Shown: positions 52,018 through 61,800 of the stretch, piece after piece
Layout of the letters: the number at the start of each line of letters is the position of its first letter
Position numbering within the stretch: position 1 is the stretch's first letter
Assembly: GCA_965207165.1 (NCBI GenBank)
Contig: OZ242265.1
Location: 1,798,001 to 1,862,000 of the forward strand
Source: JAAXHV01 sp965207165
GTDB taxonomy: Bacteria; Pseudomonadota; Gammaproteobacteria; Eutrophobiales; Eutrophobiaceae
Length of the DNA: 64,000 nt
Direction: 5' to 3'
Position numbers and translations under genes: made by a program
Notes under the pieces: model-generated
Database searches by the model: none
What the model was told of the DNA's origin: nothing
Seen by the model: only the letters and a program-made list of their open reading frames with translations

Positions 52018-55000
52018 TCACCAGGGCAACGACATGTGCAGCATCAGACCGTGTTCCAGCCGTGCCCGGGGCGTCTCGCGGCGCTCACCGTCCAGGCTCA
52101 GACTCAGCGACTGACCCAACTCGTAACGCCAGCCCAAGCGCAACCTGCGGCCGCGGCCGGCCATATCTACACCACCGTACGGCGTCAGCACCCCGAGCCG
52201 CCACGGCACGTCCAGCCCATAACTCCACTCGGCACTGAACCGGCTCCCCATCTCACCGCCCGGCTGCAGCCCCGGCCCCATCCTGCCCTGACGCTCCCAC
52301 AACGCCCGTGTGCCGCTCTCCGTCATACCCCAGCCCGAAGCAAGCCGCAGCATAAGTCCGCGCCCGGCACGGCCCGGGTCCAGCTGAACGCTGCCCGACA
52401 GCCCCCATTCCTCGTAGCTGTTGTCCTCGTGCGCAATTAGGCCCCGGGCGCGGGTCTCCAGCATCAACCCCAGCATCGGGTCCGCATAGCGCAACCCACC
52501 GCCCAATTCCATGCCGAAACCGGTCTCCACAGCGCCGCCGTCATAACGTAACCCCAGTTCTACGTCCGGCGTCAGCAGCCCCCCGTTCCACAGCGTGTGC
52601 CGGTGAACGCCGGAAAGCAGCAGCCGTAGCCGGCTCGCATCCGCCGCAGCCGCCCCGGCCATGCCGTCAGTGGCGTCCGAACGGGTGCGCACCCACAGTG
52701 CGTCTGATTTGACGGCCAGTTCACCGGCTTCACTGCTATAGACAATGCCCCTGAGGCCCGCTGCGCCCATGCCCATGCCGATACCGGTCTTCACGGCTTC
52801 CCGGGTATCCTCTCCCTCGGCGGCCTGTTGCAGGCGCATCCCGCCCCGGCCGTAACCCAGTACGCCCCATACCGACAACCTGTCGGTCAGCGCATAACGA
52901 CCGTACGGGTACACCCCGGCCAGGTGGCTGTCCAGCGCACCGCTGTCGATGGCCGACCGGTAACGCCCGTCGCCGTCGCTCCAGGACAGCGCCACGCCGG
53001 TCAGCCAGCGCGCCGTCCTGTAGTCCAGACCCAGCACACCGGTCAGCACATCGCCCTCTATCTGTACTTCCCTGTCCCGGCCGGCAAAGTGCGTCAGCGC
53101 ACCACGGCCCCACAGCGACCAGCGGCCGGACTGCCAACCCGGCAGGCGTATCAGGCGCCCCCCAAGCGCCACTTGCGAGGCGGCTGCACCCGCTTCGTCA
53201 AACCGGGCATCCAGCACCCCCAGGACCTGTACGGCGCTGGTGCGCCCGAACCGGGCCAGCCAGCCCTTCGGCAACGGGTCGCTGTTGTTGATGGTCCCCG
53301 TTGCCGTTGCATCGGAGAGATAGGCCCCCGACGGGTTGGAGAGCGTCAGCGTCAGCGTCTCGCTCCCTTCATTATGGGAATCATCCAGTACCGCCACCGG
53401 GATGGTCTGCTCCGTCTCGCCTGGCGCAAACGCCAGCGTGCCGCTCGCGGCAGTGTAATCCTCGCCCGCCGTCGCCGTGCCGTCGGCGCTGGCGTAGTCC
53501 ACCGTCACGGCCTCCTCTGCCGCCCGGTCCAGACTCACGGTAAATGATAATGATGCTCCCGGTCCCTCGTGTACCTCGACGTCATCCATGGACAGGCCCG
53601 GTGGACCCGCGCTGGGCGCTGCGGCTGACTTCGCCGGCGCTCCCGCCACATTGCCGCCCCGAACAACACCGTTCGACGGATAGGCAGCGCTGGTCAGCAC
53701 CTCGGTGTTACCGGCATCGTCCGTGAAGCTCACCTGCACCTTGACCTTCTTGCCCGCATCCGCCTCCTCCAGCGTATAACTGTCACGGTCTGTTCCGGTA
53801 TCGGTGGCATTGCTCACGCCGTCGCTGTCCAGCCGAACCCACTGGTAGCTGTAGGCAAAGCCTGTATAGCCGCTCTCCGCCATGGCCTTGCCATCCGCAT
53901 CCAGGATACCGTCGGTATCCGCCGTCACTGCCCGGCCCACCTGCGCCGTGCCCGAAATCACCGGTTCGCCAGTCGCATTGCCACCCCGGATGGTCCCGAT
54001 CGGCGGATAGGCGGCGCTGATCAGCGCCTCGGCGTTATCCGCGTCGTCGGTGTAGCTCACCTGCACCTTGATATTCCTGCCCACATCCGCCGCCGCCAGT
54101 TCGTAGCTGTCGCGGTCCGTCCCGATATCGGTGGCATTGCTTACACCGTCGCTGTCCACCCGGATCCACCGGTAGCTGTAGGCAAAGCCCGTAGCGCCGT
54201 TCTCCGCCTTTGTCTTGCCGTCCGCATCCGCGATAGCGCCGGTGTCCGCCGTCAGCGTCTTACCCACCCGCGCGGTGCCCGTGAGCGTCGGCGCCCCCGT
54301 CGCATTGCTCTCCCGGGGGATTACCAGCGCCTGCTCAACGGGGTTCTCCAACCGGTATCCGGTGTGCCCGTTCGGCAACAACGGGAGTGAGGCAATCTCC
54401 ATGGTGGTATCCAGAGACAGGACGGTCGGGATCACCGTCAGCAGTGCGCTCTCGAGGGAGCCGGTGGGAACCGTGATCGTATTCAGCCCGCCCGCCAGGC
54501 TCCCGTTCTCCACGCCCAGTGAGAGTACGACGTCAAATGGCGCGCCGGCCGGTACAATCGCCCTGAGACGGGATAGTTCGTCCAACTCGAGGGAAACGGA
54601 CAGAATTATGGGGTTGACGGTATTGCCTTCAAGGTGGAGCGCCCGCAGGTTCGTGAGGCCTGAAAAGATACCGTCCGGTAGCGCGGTTAACCGGTTTGCT
54701 CTCACATCGAGCATCTCCAGTGCCGGCAACCGGGCCAGGATCCCCACCGGTAACCTGGCCAGGTTGTTGCCTCCCAGCCTGATCTCCATGAGTGCCGGGA
54801 GTTTGTCAAATATCCCTGGCGTCAGTTCGGAAAGCCGGTTATCGTCCAGATTGAGTACCTGCAGTGCCGTAAGTTTATCAAAGACCCCGACCGGTAGCCC
54901 GGTCAGCCGGTTACTGCTCAACCGGAGTCGATTAAGCGATGTGAGTCCGTCAAACACCCCTGCCGGCAAACCGGTAAGCTGGTTATTCGACAGGCTCAGA

Positions 55001-55767
55001 CCGGTCAACGACATCAAATCGTCAAAGATACCTGCCGGCAACTCGCTGAGGGAGTTTCTGCTTAGCTCAAGGGTTGTTAACGACGTAAGACCATCGAAAT
55101 CTCCCGGTCTCAATGTTGCAGATGCATTCTGAATTACAAGGCTTCCCGTGACGGCAGGCAAATCAGACTCCGTCAGCTGCGCGCAATCGTCCGCTGCGCT
55201 GACTTTTTCGATAATTGCATCCCGCACTACACGTGTCCGATCGCAAATGCCGAAACGAGCGCCTGCCTCGGCGCGGGCAACGCCGGAAGGCTGGCTGCCT
55301 CCATCGTCATTTACCGCCCGCAACTGGAACTGGTAGGGCACACCGTTCGTCAACCCGGTGACCGTGAACTGGTTCGCATTCAACTGTCCGAAAACGCTGA
55401 AGGGAATCGACGTCCAATTTCCCCAACCCCGGCCGGACCCTGGCTGCCTGTAGCGGTATTCGTGGTGTGTGATCGGATTCGCACCGTCCGGATGCGGCGG
55501 TGAGTTCCAGGTCAGCCAGACTCTGCCCGGCGCATTCTCGTCTGAAGCAGCCATCAGGTTCGTGGGAGTGGCGGGGGGGTAGCCTGATTGAGCGTTTAAA
55601 GCGGGGACCGGTTTGCTGTCCTGGTTGGCGCCAACATTGTCCGCATCGTGTATGTTCATTTGAACGCCCCATGCCGCCTGGACCGGAACCATGATCGATA
55701 GCCCGAGGACAAGCGCCACCGGCGCGGCAAGGCCATTACAGATTTGCAGGCAACGGATTTGTTTCAC
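52018..55767 (-). CDS. Autotransporter with FN3, LRR, Ig-like and Calx-beta passenger domains
   Basis: A 1249-residue protein. It has a signal peptide (1-32), an FN3 domain (about 64-168) and a cysteine-flanked cap. Seven 24-residue LRRs follow (218-385; consensus LxxLPxGxFxxLxxLxxLxL), then a beta-rich spacer (390-490), two Ig-like repeats (490-703) with AYSYxWxRxDSDGVSNAT, and a Calx-beta domain (724-830). A PLPKGWLARFGRT linker leads to an autotransporter barrel (832-1249) ending in aromatic W. The passenger should be displayed outside the cell and bind protein or carbohydrate partners. The barrel is almost identical to that of the upstream gene. Confidence 0.88.
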   Translation of the reverse strand: MKQIRCLQICNGLAAPVALVLGLSIMVPVQAAWGVQMNIHDADNVGANQDSKPVPALNAQSGYPPATPTNLMAASDENAPGRVWLTWNSPPHPDGANPITHHEYRYRQPGSGRGWGNWTSIPFSVFGQLNANQFTVTGLTNGVPYQFQLRAVNDDGGSQPSGVARAEAGARFGICDRTRVVRDAIIEKVSAADDCAQLTESDLPAVTGSLVIQNASATLRPGDFDGLTSLTTLELSRNSLSELPAGIFDDLMSLTGLSLSNNQLTGLPAGVFDGLTSLNRLRLSSNRLTGLPVGVFDKLTALQVLNLDDNRLSELTPGIFDKLPALMEIRLGGNNLARLPVGILARLPALEMLDVRANRLTALPDGIFSGLTNLRALHLEGNTVNPIILSVSLELDELSRLRAIVPAGAPFDVVLSLGVENGSLAGGLNTITVPTGSLESALLTVIPTVLSLDTTMEIASLPLLPNGHTGYRLENPVEQALVIPRESNATGAPTLTGTARVGKTLTADTGAIADADGKTKAENGATGFAYSYRWIRVDSDGVSNATDIGTDRDSYELAAADVGRNIKVQVSYTDDADNAEALISAAYPPIGTIRGGNATGEPVISGTAQVGRAVTADTDGILDADGKAMAESGYTGFAYSYQWVRLDSDGVSNATDTGTDRDSYTLEEADAGKKVKVQVSFTDDAGNTEVLTSAAYPSNGVVRGGNVAGAPAKSAAAPSAGPPGLSMDDVEVHEGPGASLSFTVSLDRAAEEAVTVDYASADGTATAGEDYTAASGTLAFAPGETEQTIPVAVLDDSHNEGSETLTLTLSNPSGAYLSDATATGTINNSDPLPKGWLARFGRTSAVQVLGVLDARFDEAGAAASQVALGGRLIRLPGWQSGRWSLWGRGALTHFAGRDREVQIEGDVLTGVLGLDYRTARWLTGVALSWSDGDGRYRSAIDSGALDSHLAGVYPYGRYALTDRLSVWGVLGYGRGGMRLQQAAEGEDTREAVKTGIGMGMGAAGLRGIVYSSEAGELAVKSDALWVRTRSDATDGMAGAAAADASRLRLLLSGVHRHTLWNGGLLTPDVELGLRYDGGAVETGFGMELGGGLRYADPMLGLMLETRARGLIAHEDNSYEEWGLSGSVQLDPGRAGRGLMLRLASGWGMTESGTRALWERQGRMGPGLQPGGEMGSRFSAEWSYGLDVPWRLGVLTPYGGVDMAGRGRRLRLGWRYELGQSLSLSLDGERRETPRARLEHGLMLHMSLPW
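52019..53131 (-). repeat. Autotransporter barrel repeat, copy A
   Basis: Aligns without gaps to 55802-56914 (offset 3783). After the first 60 bases I count only a handful of mismatches over about 1.05 kb. It covers the entire barrel from SGRWSLWGRGALTHF to the C-terminus. Confidence 0.88.
54613..55116 (-). other. Leucine-rich repeat block (seven LRRs)
   Basis: Seven 24-residue units in residues 218-385 of the autotransporter at 52018-55767, with the LPxGxF turn typical of extracellular LRR proteins. Most neighbouring units differ at variable positions on the concave face, as expected for a binding surface. Confidence 0.85.
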
Positions 55768-55800
55768 GCTCAGGATGGGCTTGTAAACAGAACTGTTCTC

Positions 55801-58800
55801 TCACCAGGGCAGCGAAGTGCGCAGCATCAGGCCGTGCTGCGGCCGTGCATGGGGCGTCTCGCGGCGCTCACCGTCCAGGCTCAGACTCAGCGACTGACCC
55901 AACTCATAACGCCAGCCCAAGCGCAACCTGCGGCCGCGGCCGGCCATATCTACACCACCGTACGGCGTCAGCACCCCGAGCCGCCACGGCACGTCCAGCC
56001 CATAACTCCACTCGGCACTGAACCGGCTCCCCATCTCACCGCCCGGCTGCAGCCCCGGCCCCATCCTGCCCTGACGCTCCCACAACGCCCGTGTGCCGCT
56101 CTCCGTCATACCCCAGCCCGAAGCAAGCCGCAGCATAAGTCCGCGCCCGGCACGGCCCGGGTCCAGCTGAACGCTGCCCGACAGCCCCCATTCCTCGTAG
56201 CTGTTGTCCTCGTGCGCAATTAGGCCCCGGGCGCGGGTCTCCAGCATCAACCCCAGCATCGGGTCCGCATAGCGCAACCCACCGCCCAATTCCATGCCGA
56301 AACCGGTCTCCACAGCACCGCCGTCATAACGTAACCCCAGTTCTACGTCCGGCGTCAGCAGCCCCCCGTTCCACAGCGTGTGCCGGTGAACGCCGGAAAG
56401 CAGCAGGCGTACCCGGCTCGCATCCGCCGCAGCCGCCCCGGCCATGCCGTCAGTGGCGTCCGAACGGGTGCGCACCCACAGTGCATCCGATTTGACGGCC
56501 AGTTCACCGGCTTCACTGCTATAGACAATGCCCCTGAGGCCCGCTGCGCCCATGCCCATGCCGATACCGGTCTTCACGGCTTCCCGGGTATCCTCTCCCT
56601 CGGCGGCCTGTTGCAGGCGCATCCCGCCCCGGCCGTAACCCAGTACGCCCCATACCGACAACCTGTCGGTCAGCGCATAACGACCGTACGGGTACACCCC
56701 GGCCAGGTGGCTGTCCAGCGCACCGCTGTCGATGGCCGACCGGTAACGCCCGTCGCCGTCGCTCCAGGACAGCGCCACGCCGGTCAGCCAGCGCGCCGTC
56801 CTGTAGTCCAGACCCAGCACACCGGTCAGCACATCGCCCTCTATCTGTACTTCCCTGTCCCGGCCGGCAAAGTGCGTCAGCGCACCACGGCCCCACAGCG
56901 ACCAGCGGCCGGACCGCATCCGGGCATGAGCGGTGCTCTCAGCGGACTCTTCGTCCGCGCCCTGGTATAAGTCCGACAGCGACAGGTCAAAACTGCTCTG
57001 CGAGAGGAACCGGCGCCGGTCCACGGCCCACAGGGACCCGCGCTGCGTCAGCAGCTTCCACGCCGCCCGCTCGAGCAGGTTGGGTTGGCGCGCCCCGGTG
57101 GCGGTCGTTCCGTCCAACTCCGTAACGCCGTTGTCAGGGTGTGCCGATGGCAGACCGTAACCGTCTGCCGCCAGGACGTCAGTGTCGTTCTCCGTCCCCG
57201 GATTGATGCGGGCGTGGCGTGCCGGGCGACGGGTTATATCGCCGCTGGTACTCGGGCGACCTATCGAATCAGTGTCTTCTCCGTCCTGCTCACCGGCTTC
57301 CGGTGTTGCCGGACCCTGCCGTTCACCTTCAGACTGCCTGGCCGGCAGACGTATCCGGTGACCGCCCAGCGTCAGCTGTGAGGCCGCTGCACCCACTTCA
57401 TCAAAACGGTTATCCAGCAACCCCAGCACCTGTACGGCGCTGGTGCGTCCGAAACGGGCCAGCCAGCCCTTGGGCAGCGGGTCGCTGTTGATGATCGTCC
57501 CCAGCGCCTCGCGGTCGGTAAGGTCCGCCCCCGATGCAGCCGAAAGCAACAGCCTCAGCGTCTCACTTCCCTCGTTGTGGGAATCGTCCAGCACCGTGAC
57601 CTGGATGGTCTGCTCCGTCTCACCCGCTGCAAATTTCAGAGTGCCGCGCACAGCAACGTAATCTTCGCCTGCTGTCGCCGTGCCGTCGGCGCTGGCGTAG
57701 TCCACCGTTACGGCCTGCGCTGCCGCACGGTCCAGCGCGACCACGAAGTCAAGACGGGCACCTGCTCCTTCCTGCACCTCGGCGTCGGCCACCGACAGCC
57801 TGGGTGGCGGAACCGAGTCGAATGCGCGCAACCCGGCCATCTGCTGCTCATCCCCCGGTTCCACCAGACAGCGTACACCGACGGTCTCGGTCCTCTCCCG
57901 GCAGTTGTGCTCACCGACGTAATTCCGGGCCATTTCGCCGCGCGACACCGGGCAATCCAGAAGACTCGTCTCACCTCCCATACAATTCAGGTCATCGAGC
58001 AAGATGGGTGGATCTCCCGGTTCCCACCCGAAGTGCGATCTAAGGAACTGACCTCCCCTTGCTTCGGAGCCGGCGTATCCCATCGCCCGGCATGCGATGC
58101 CTGCTTCTTCGTCCGTCCAATAGTCATCACACACCGTACCCCAAACGGTGCCTCTGTCCGGGTGCAGCGCGCAAATTTCCAGCCGCCCTTCATTCGCTGT
58201 ATTGCCGTTCTGCAGTCGCTGAGCTCCTTCTGTGCAGTCATCGCCAGGGATGGTGGTGTCCTCGGTATTGTTGGTCACCGCCTCGTCGCTGAAGTTGGCC
58301 ACCTCATTGCCCGACGCATCCGCCAGCCGGTTGTTGCTGCCCGACGTGGGCTTATCGTAGCTCACCGTCACCGTGTCATCGGGCGCCACCGCAGCCGACA
58401 GCGTCAGCGTCACCGTGGCGCCGCTGATGGACGGCGAGCCGCCCAGACTTACCGAACTGCCGCCCACCTTCACCGTGAACGCACTGTTCGCCAGACCCGA
58501 CGCCGCCGCCAGGGACTCGTCAAACGTCAGCACCAGCGTGGCCCCGTCCACCGTCGGGTTGCCGTCCAGCGCCGGCGCCGCGGTGTCCGCCGTGTTGTTG
58601 TCCACCGCCTGGTCGCTGAAGCTCGCCACCTCGTTGCCCGACGCATCCTCCAGCCGGTTGTTGTTGTCCGACGTAGGCTTATCGTAACTCACCGTCACCG
58701 AGTCACCGGGCGCCACCGCACTGGCCAGGGTCAGCGTCACCGTCTTGCCGCTGATGGTCGGGGAACCGCCCAGACCCACCGAACTACCGCCCACCTTCGC

Positions 58801-61800
58801 CGTGAACGCACTGCTCGCCAGGTTTGCTGCTGCCGCCAGGGCCTCGTCAAACGTCAGCACCAGCGTGACGCCGTCCATCGCCGGGTTGCCGTCCAGCGCC
58901 GGCGCCGTGGTGTCCGCCGTGTTGTTGTCCACCGCCTGGTCGCTGAAGCTCGCCACTTCGTTGCCGGACGCATCCGCCAGCCGGTTGTTGCTGCCCGACG
59001 TGGGCTTATCGTAGCTCACCGTCACCGTATCATCGGGCGCCACCGCAGCCGACAGCGTCAGCGTCACCGTGGCGCCGCTGATGGTCGGGGAACCGCCCAG
59101 ACCCACCGAACTGCCGCCCACCTTCACCGTGAACGCACTGTTCGCCAGGCTCGACGCCGCCGCCAGGGACTCATCAAATGTGATCACCAGTGTTGACCCG
59201 TCCACCGCCGGGTTGCCGTCCAGCACCGGCGCCGTGGTGTCCGCCGTGTTATTGGTCACCGCCTGGAAGGGGAAGGTCCTCACCTCGTTGCCCGACGCAT
59301 CCTGCAACTTGTTGCCGGTACCCGTGGTCGGCTTCACATACCTCACCGTCACCGTGTCATCGGGCGCCACCGCACTCACCAGCGCCAGTGTCACCGTGGC
59401 CCCGCTGATGGTCGGGGGTGTACTGCTGCTCAGGTCCACCCTGACGCCGTCCACCTTCACCCTGAATGCGCCGTTCGCCAGGTTCGACGCTGCCGCCAGG
59501 GACTCATCAAAGGTGATCACCAGCGTTGATCTGTCCACCGCCGCCGCGTCAAACACCGGCGCCGTGGTGTCCGCCGTGTTGTTGTCCACCGCCTGGTCGC
59601 TGAAGCTCGCCACCTCGTTGCCCGACGCATCCGCCAACGTGTTGTTGCTGCCCGACGTGGGCTGGCTGTAACTCATCGTGACCGTGTCATCGGGCGCCAC
59701 CGCAGCCGACAGCGTCAGCGTCACCGTGGCGCCGCTGATGGACGGCGAGCCGCCCAGACTTACCGAACTGCCGCCCACCTTCACCGTGAACGCACTGTTC
59801 GCCAGACCCGACGCCGCCGCCAGGGACTCGTCAAACGTCAGCACCAGCGTGGCCCCGTCCACCGTCGGGTTGCCGTCCAGCGCCGGCGCCGTGGTGTCCG
59901 CCGTGTTATTGGTCACCGCCTGGTCGCTGAAGCTCGCCACCTCGTTGCCCGACGCATCCGCCAACGTGTTGTTGCTGCCCGACGTGGGCTTATCGTAACT
60001 CACCGTCACCGTGTCATCCGGCGCCACCGCAGCCGACAGCGTCAGCGTCACCGTGGCCCCGCTGATGGACGGCGAACCGTCCAGACCCACCGAACTGCCG
60101 CCCACCTTCACCGTGAACGCACTGTTCGTCAGACCCGACGCCGCCGCCAGGGACTCATCAAAGGTGATCACCAGTGTTGACCCGTCCACCGCTGCCTCGT
60201 CAAACACCGGCGCCGTGGTGTCCGCCGTATTGTTGTCCACCGCCTGGTCGCTGAAGCTCGCCACTTCGTTGCCGGACGCATCCTCCAGCCGGTTGTTGCT
60301 GCCCGACGTGGGCTTATCGTAGCTCACCGTCACCGTATCATCGGGCGCCACCGCAGCCGACAGCGTCAGCGTTACCGTGGCGCCGCTGATGGTCGGGGAA
60401 CCGCCCAGACCCACCGAACTGCCGCCCACCTTCACCGTGAACGCACTGTTCGCCAGACCCGACGCCGCCGCCAGGGACTCATCAAACGTCAGCACCAGCG
60501 TGACCCCGTCCACCGTCGGGTTGCCGTCCAGCGCCGGCGCCGTGGTGTCCGCCCCCGTCACGGTCCCAGCCTCCGGATACGCGTCGCTGTCCAGCGGACC
60601 CTCGGCGTTGCCGGCATCGTCCGTGTAGCTCACCCGCACCCTGATTTTCTTACCCACATCCGCCGTGACCAACTGGTAGGTCGACTGGTCCGACCCGATG
60701 GATGTGGCGTTGCTTGCGCCGTCGCTGTCCACCCGGAACCACTGGTAACTGTAGGCGTAACCCGCATCGCCGTTCTCCGCTTTGGTTTTGCCGTTTATAT
60801 CCGCGATGCCGCTGGTGCCCGCCGTCAGCGTCTCATTCACCTGCGCCGTACCTGATATCGCCGGCTGGCCCGTCGCATTGCCGCCCCGGACGGTACCGAA
60901 GAACGGATACGCGTCGCTGTCCAGCGGACCCTCGGCGTTACCGGCATCGTCCGTGTAACTCACCTGCACCCCGATCTTCTTGCCCGTATCCGCCATGACC
61001 AACTGGTAGCTCGACTGGTCCGACCCGATGCTGGTGGCATTGCTCACGCCATCGCTGTCCACCCGGAACCACTGGTAACTGTAGGCGTAACCCGTATCGC
61101 CGTTATCCGCTTTGGTCTTGCCGTTCGCATCCATGATGCCGCCGGTGTCCGCCGTCAGTGTCTCACCCACCCGCGGCGTCCCCGTTATTGTCGGCCGGCC
61201 CGCCGCATTGCCGGCCTTGACGGTACCGAACGACGGATACGTGGGGCTCTCGAGCGGGCCCTCATCGTTGCCGGCATCGTCTTTGAACTTCACCTGCACC
61301 CCGATCTTCTTGCCCGCATCTCCCATCTCCAACATGTAGGTCTCCTGGTTCGACCCTACCATTTCGTGGTTGCTTACGCCGTCGCTGTCCATCCGGAACC
61401 ACTGGTAGTCGTAGCTGACATTCTCCAGCCCGTTCGGATCCTCGATGTTGCTGGTGTCCGCCATCAGTTGCTGCCCCACCTGTGCCTTCCCGTCGATCTC
61501 AGGCGTTCCGACCGCAGGCTCGTTGCCGGCCAGGATTCCCCCCTCCGCCGGAACCGCATCGCTCTCCAGCGGCCCCTCATCGTTGCCGGCATCGTCCGTG
61601 TAACTCACCTGTACCTTGATCTTCTTGCCCACATCCGCCGCGACCAACAGGTAGCTGTCCTGGTCCGACCCGATGTCGGCGGGGTTGCTCACACCGTCGC
61701 TGTCCACCCGCACCCACTGGTAGCTGTACGCATAGCCCGTGTCGCCATTGTTCGCTTTCGTCTTGCCGTCACCATCGACGATGCCGCTGGTGTCCGCCGT

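Noticed and set aside
58373..60628. Series of plus-strand ORFs of 75-540 codons opposite the giant adhesin
   Set aside because: They repeat with the 324-bp period and follow from the high GC and codon bias of the minus-strand gene; no start signals or family motifs.
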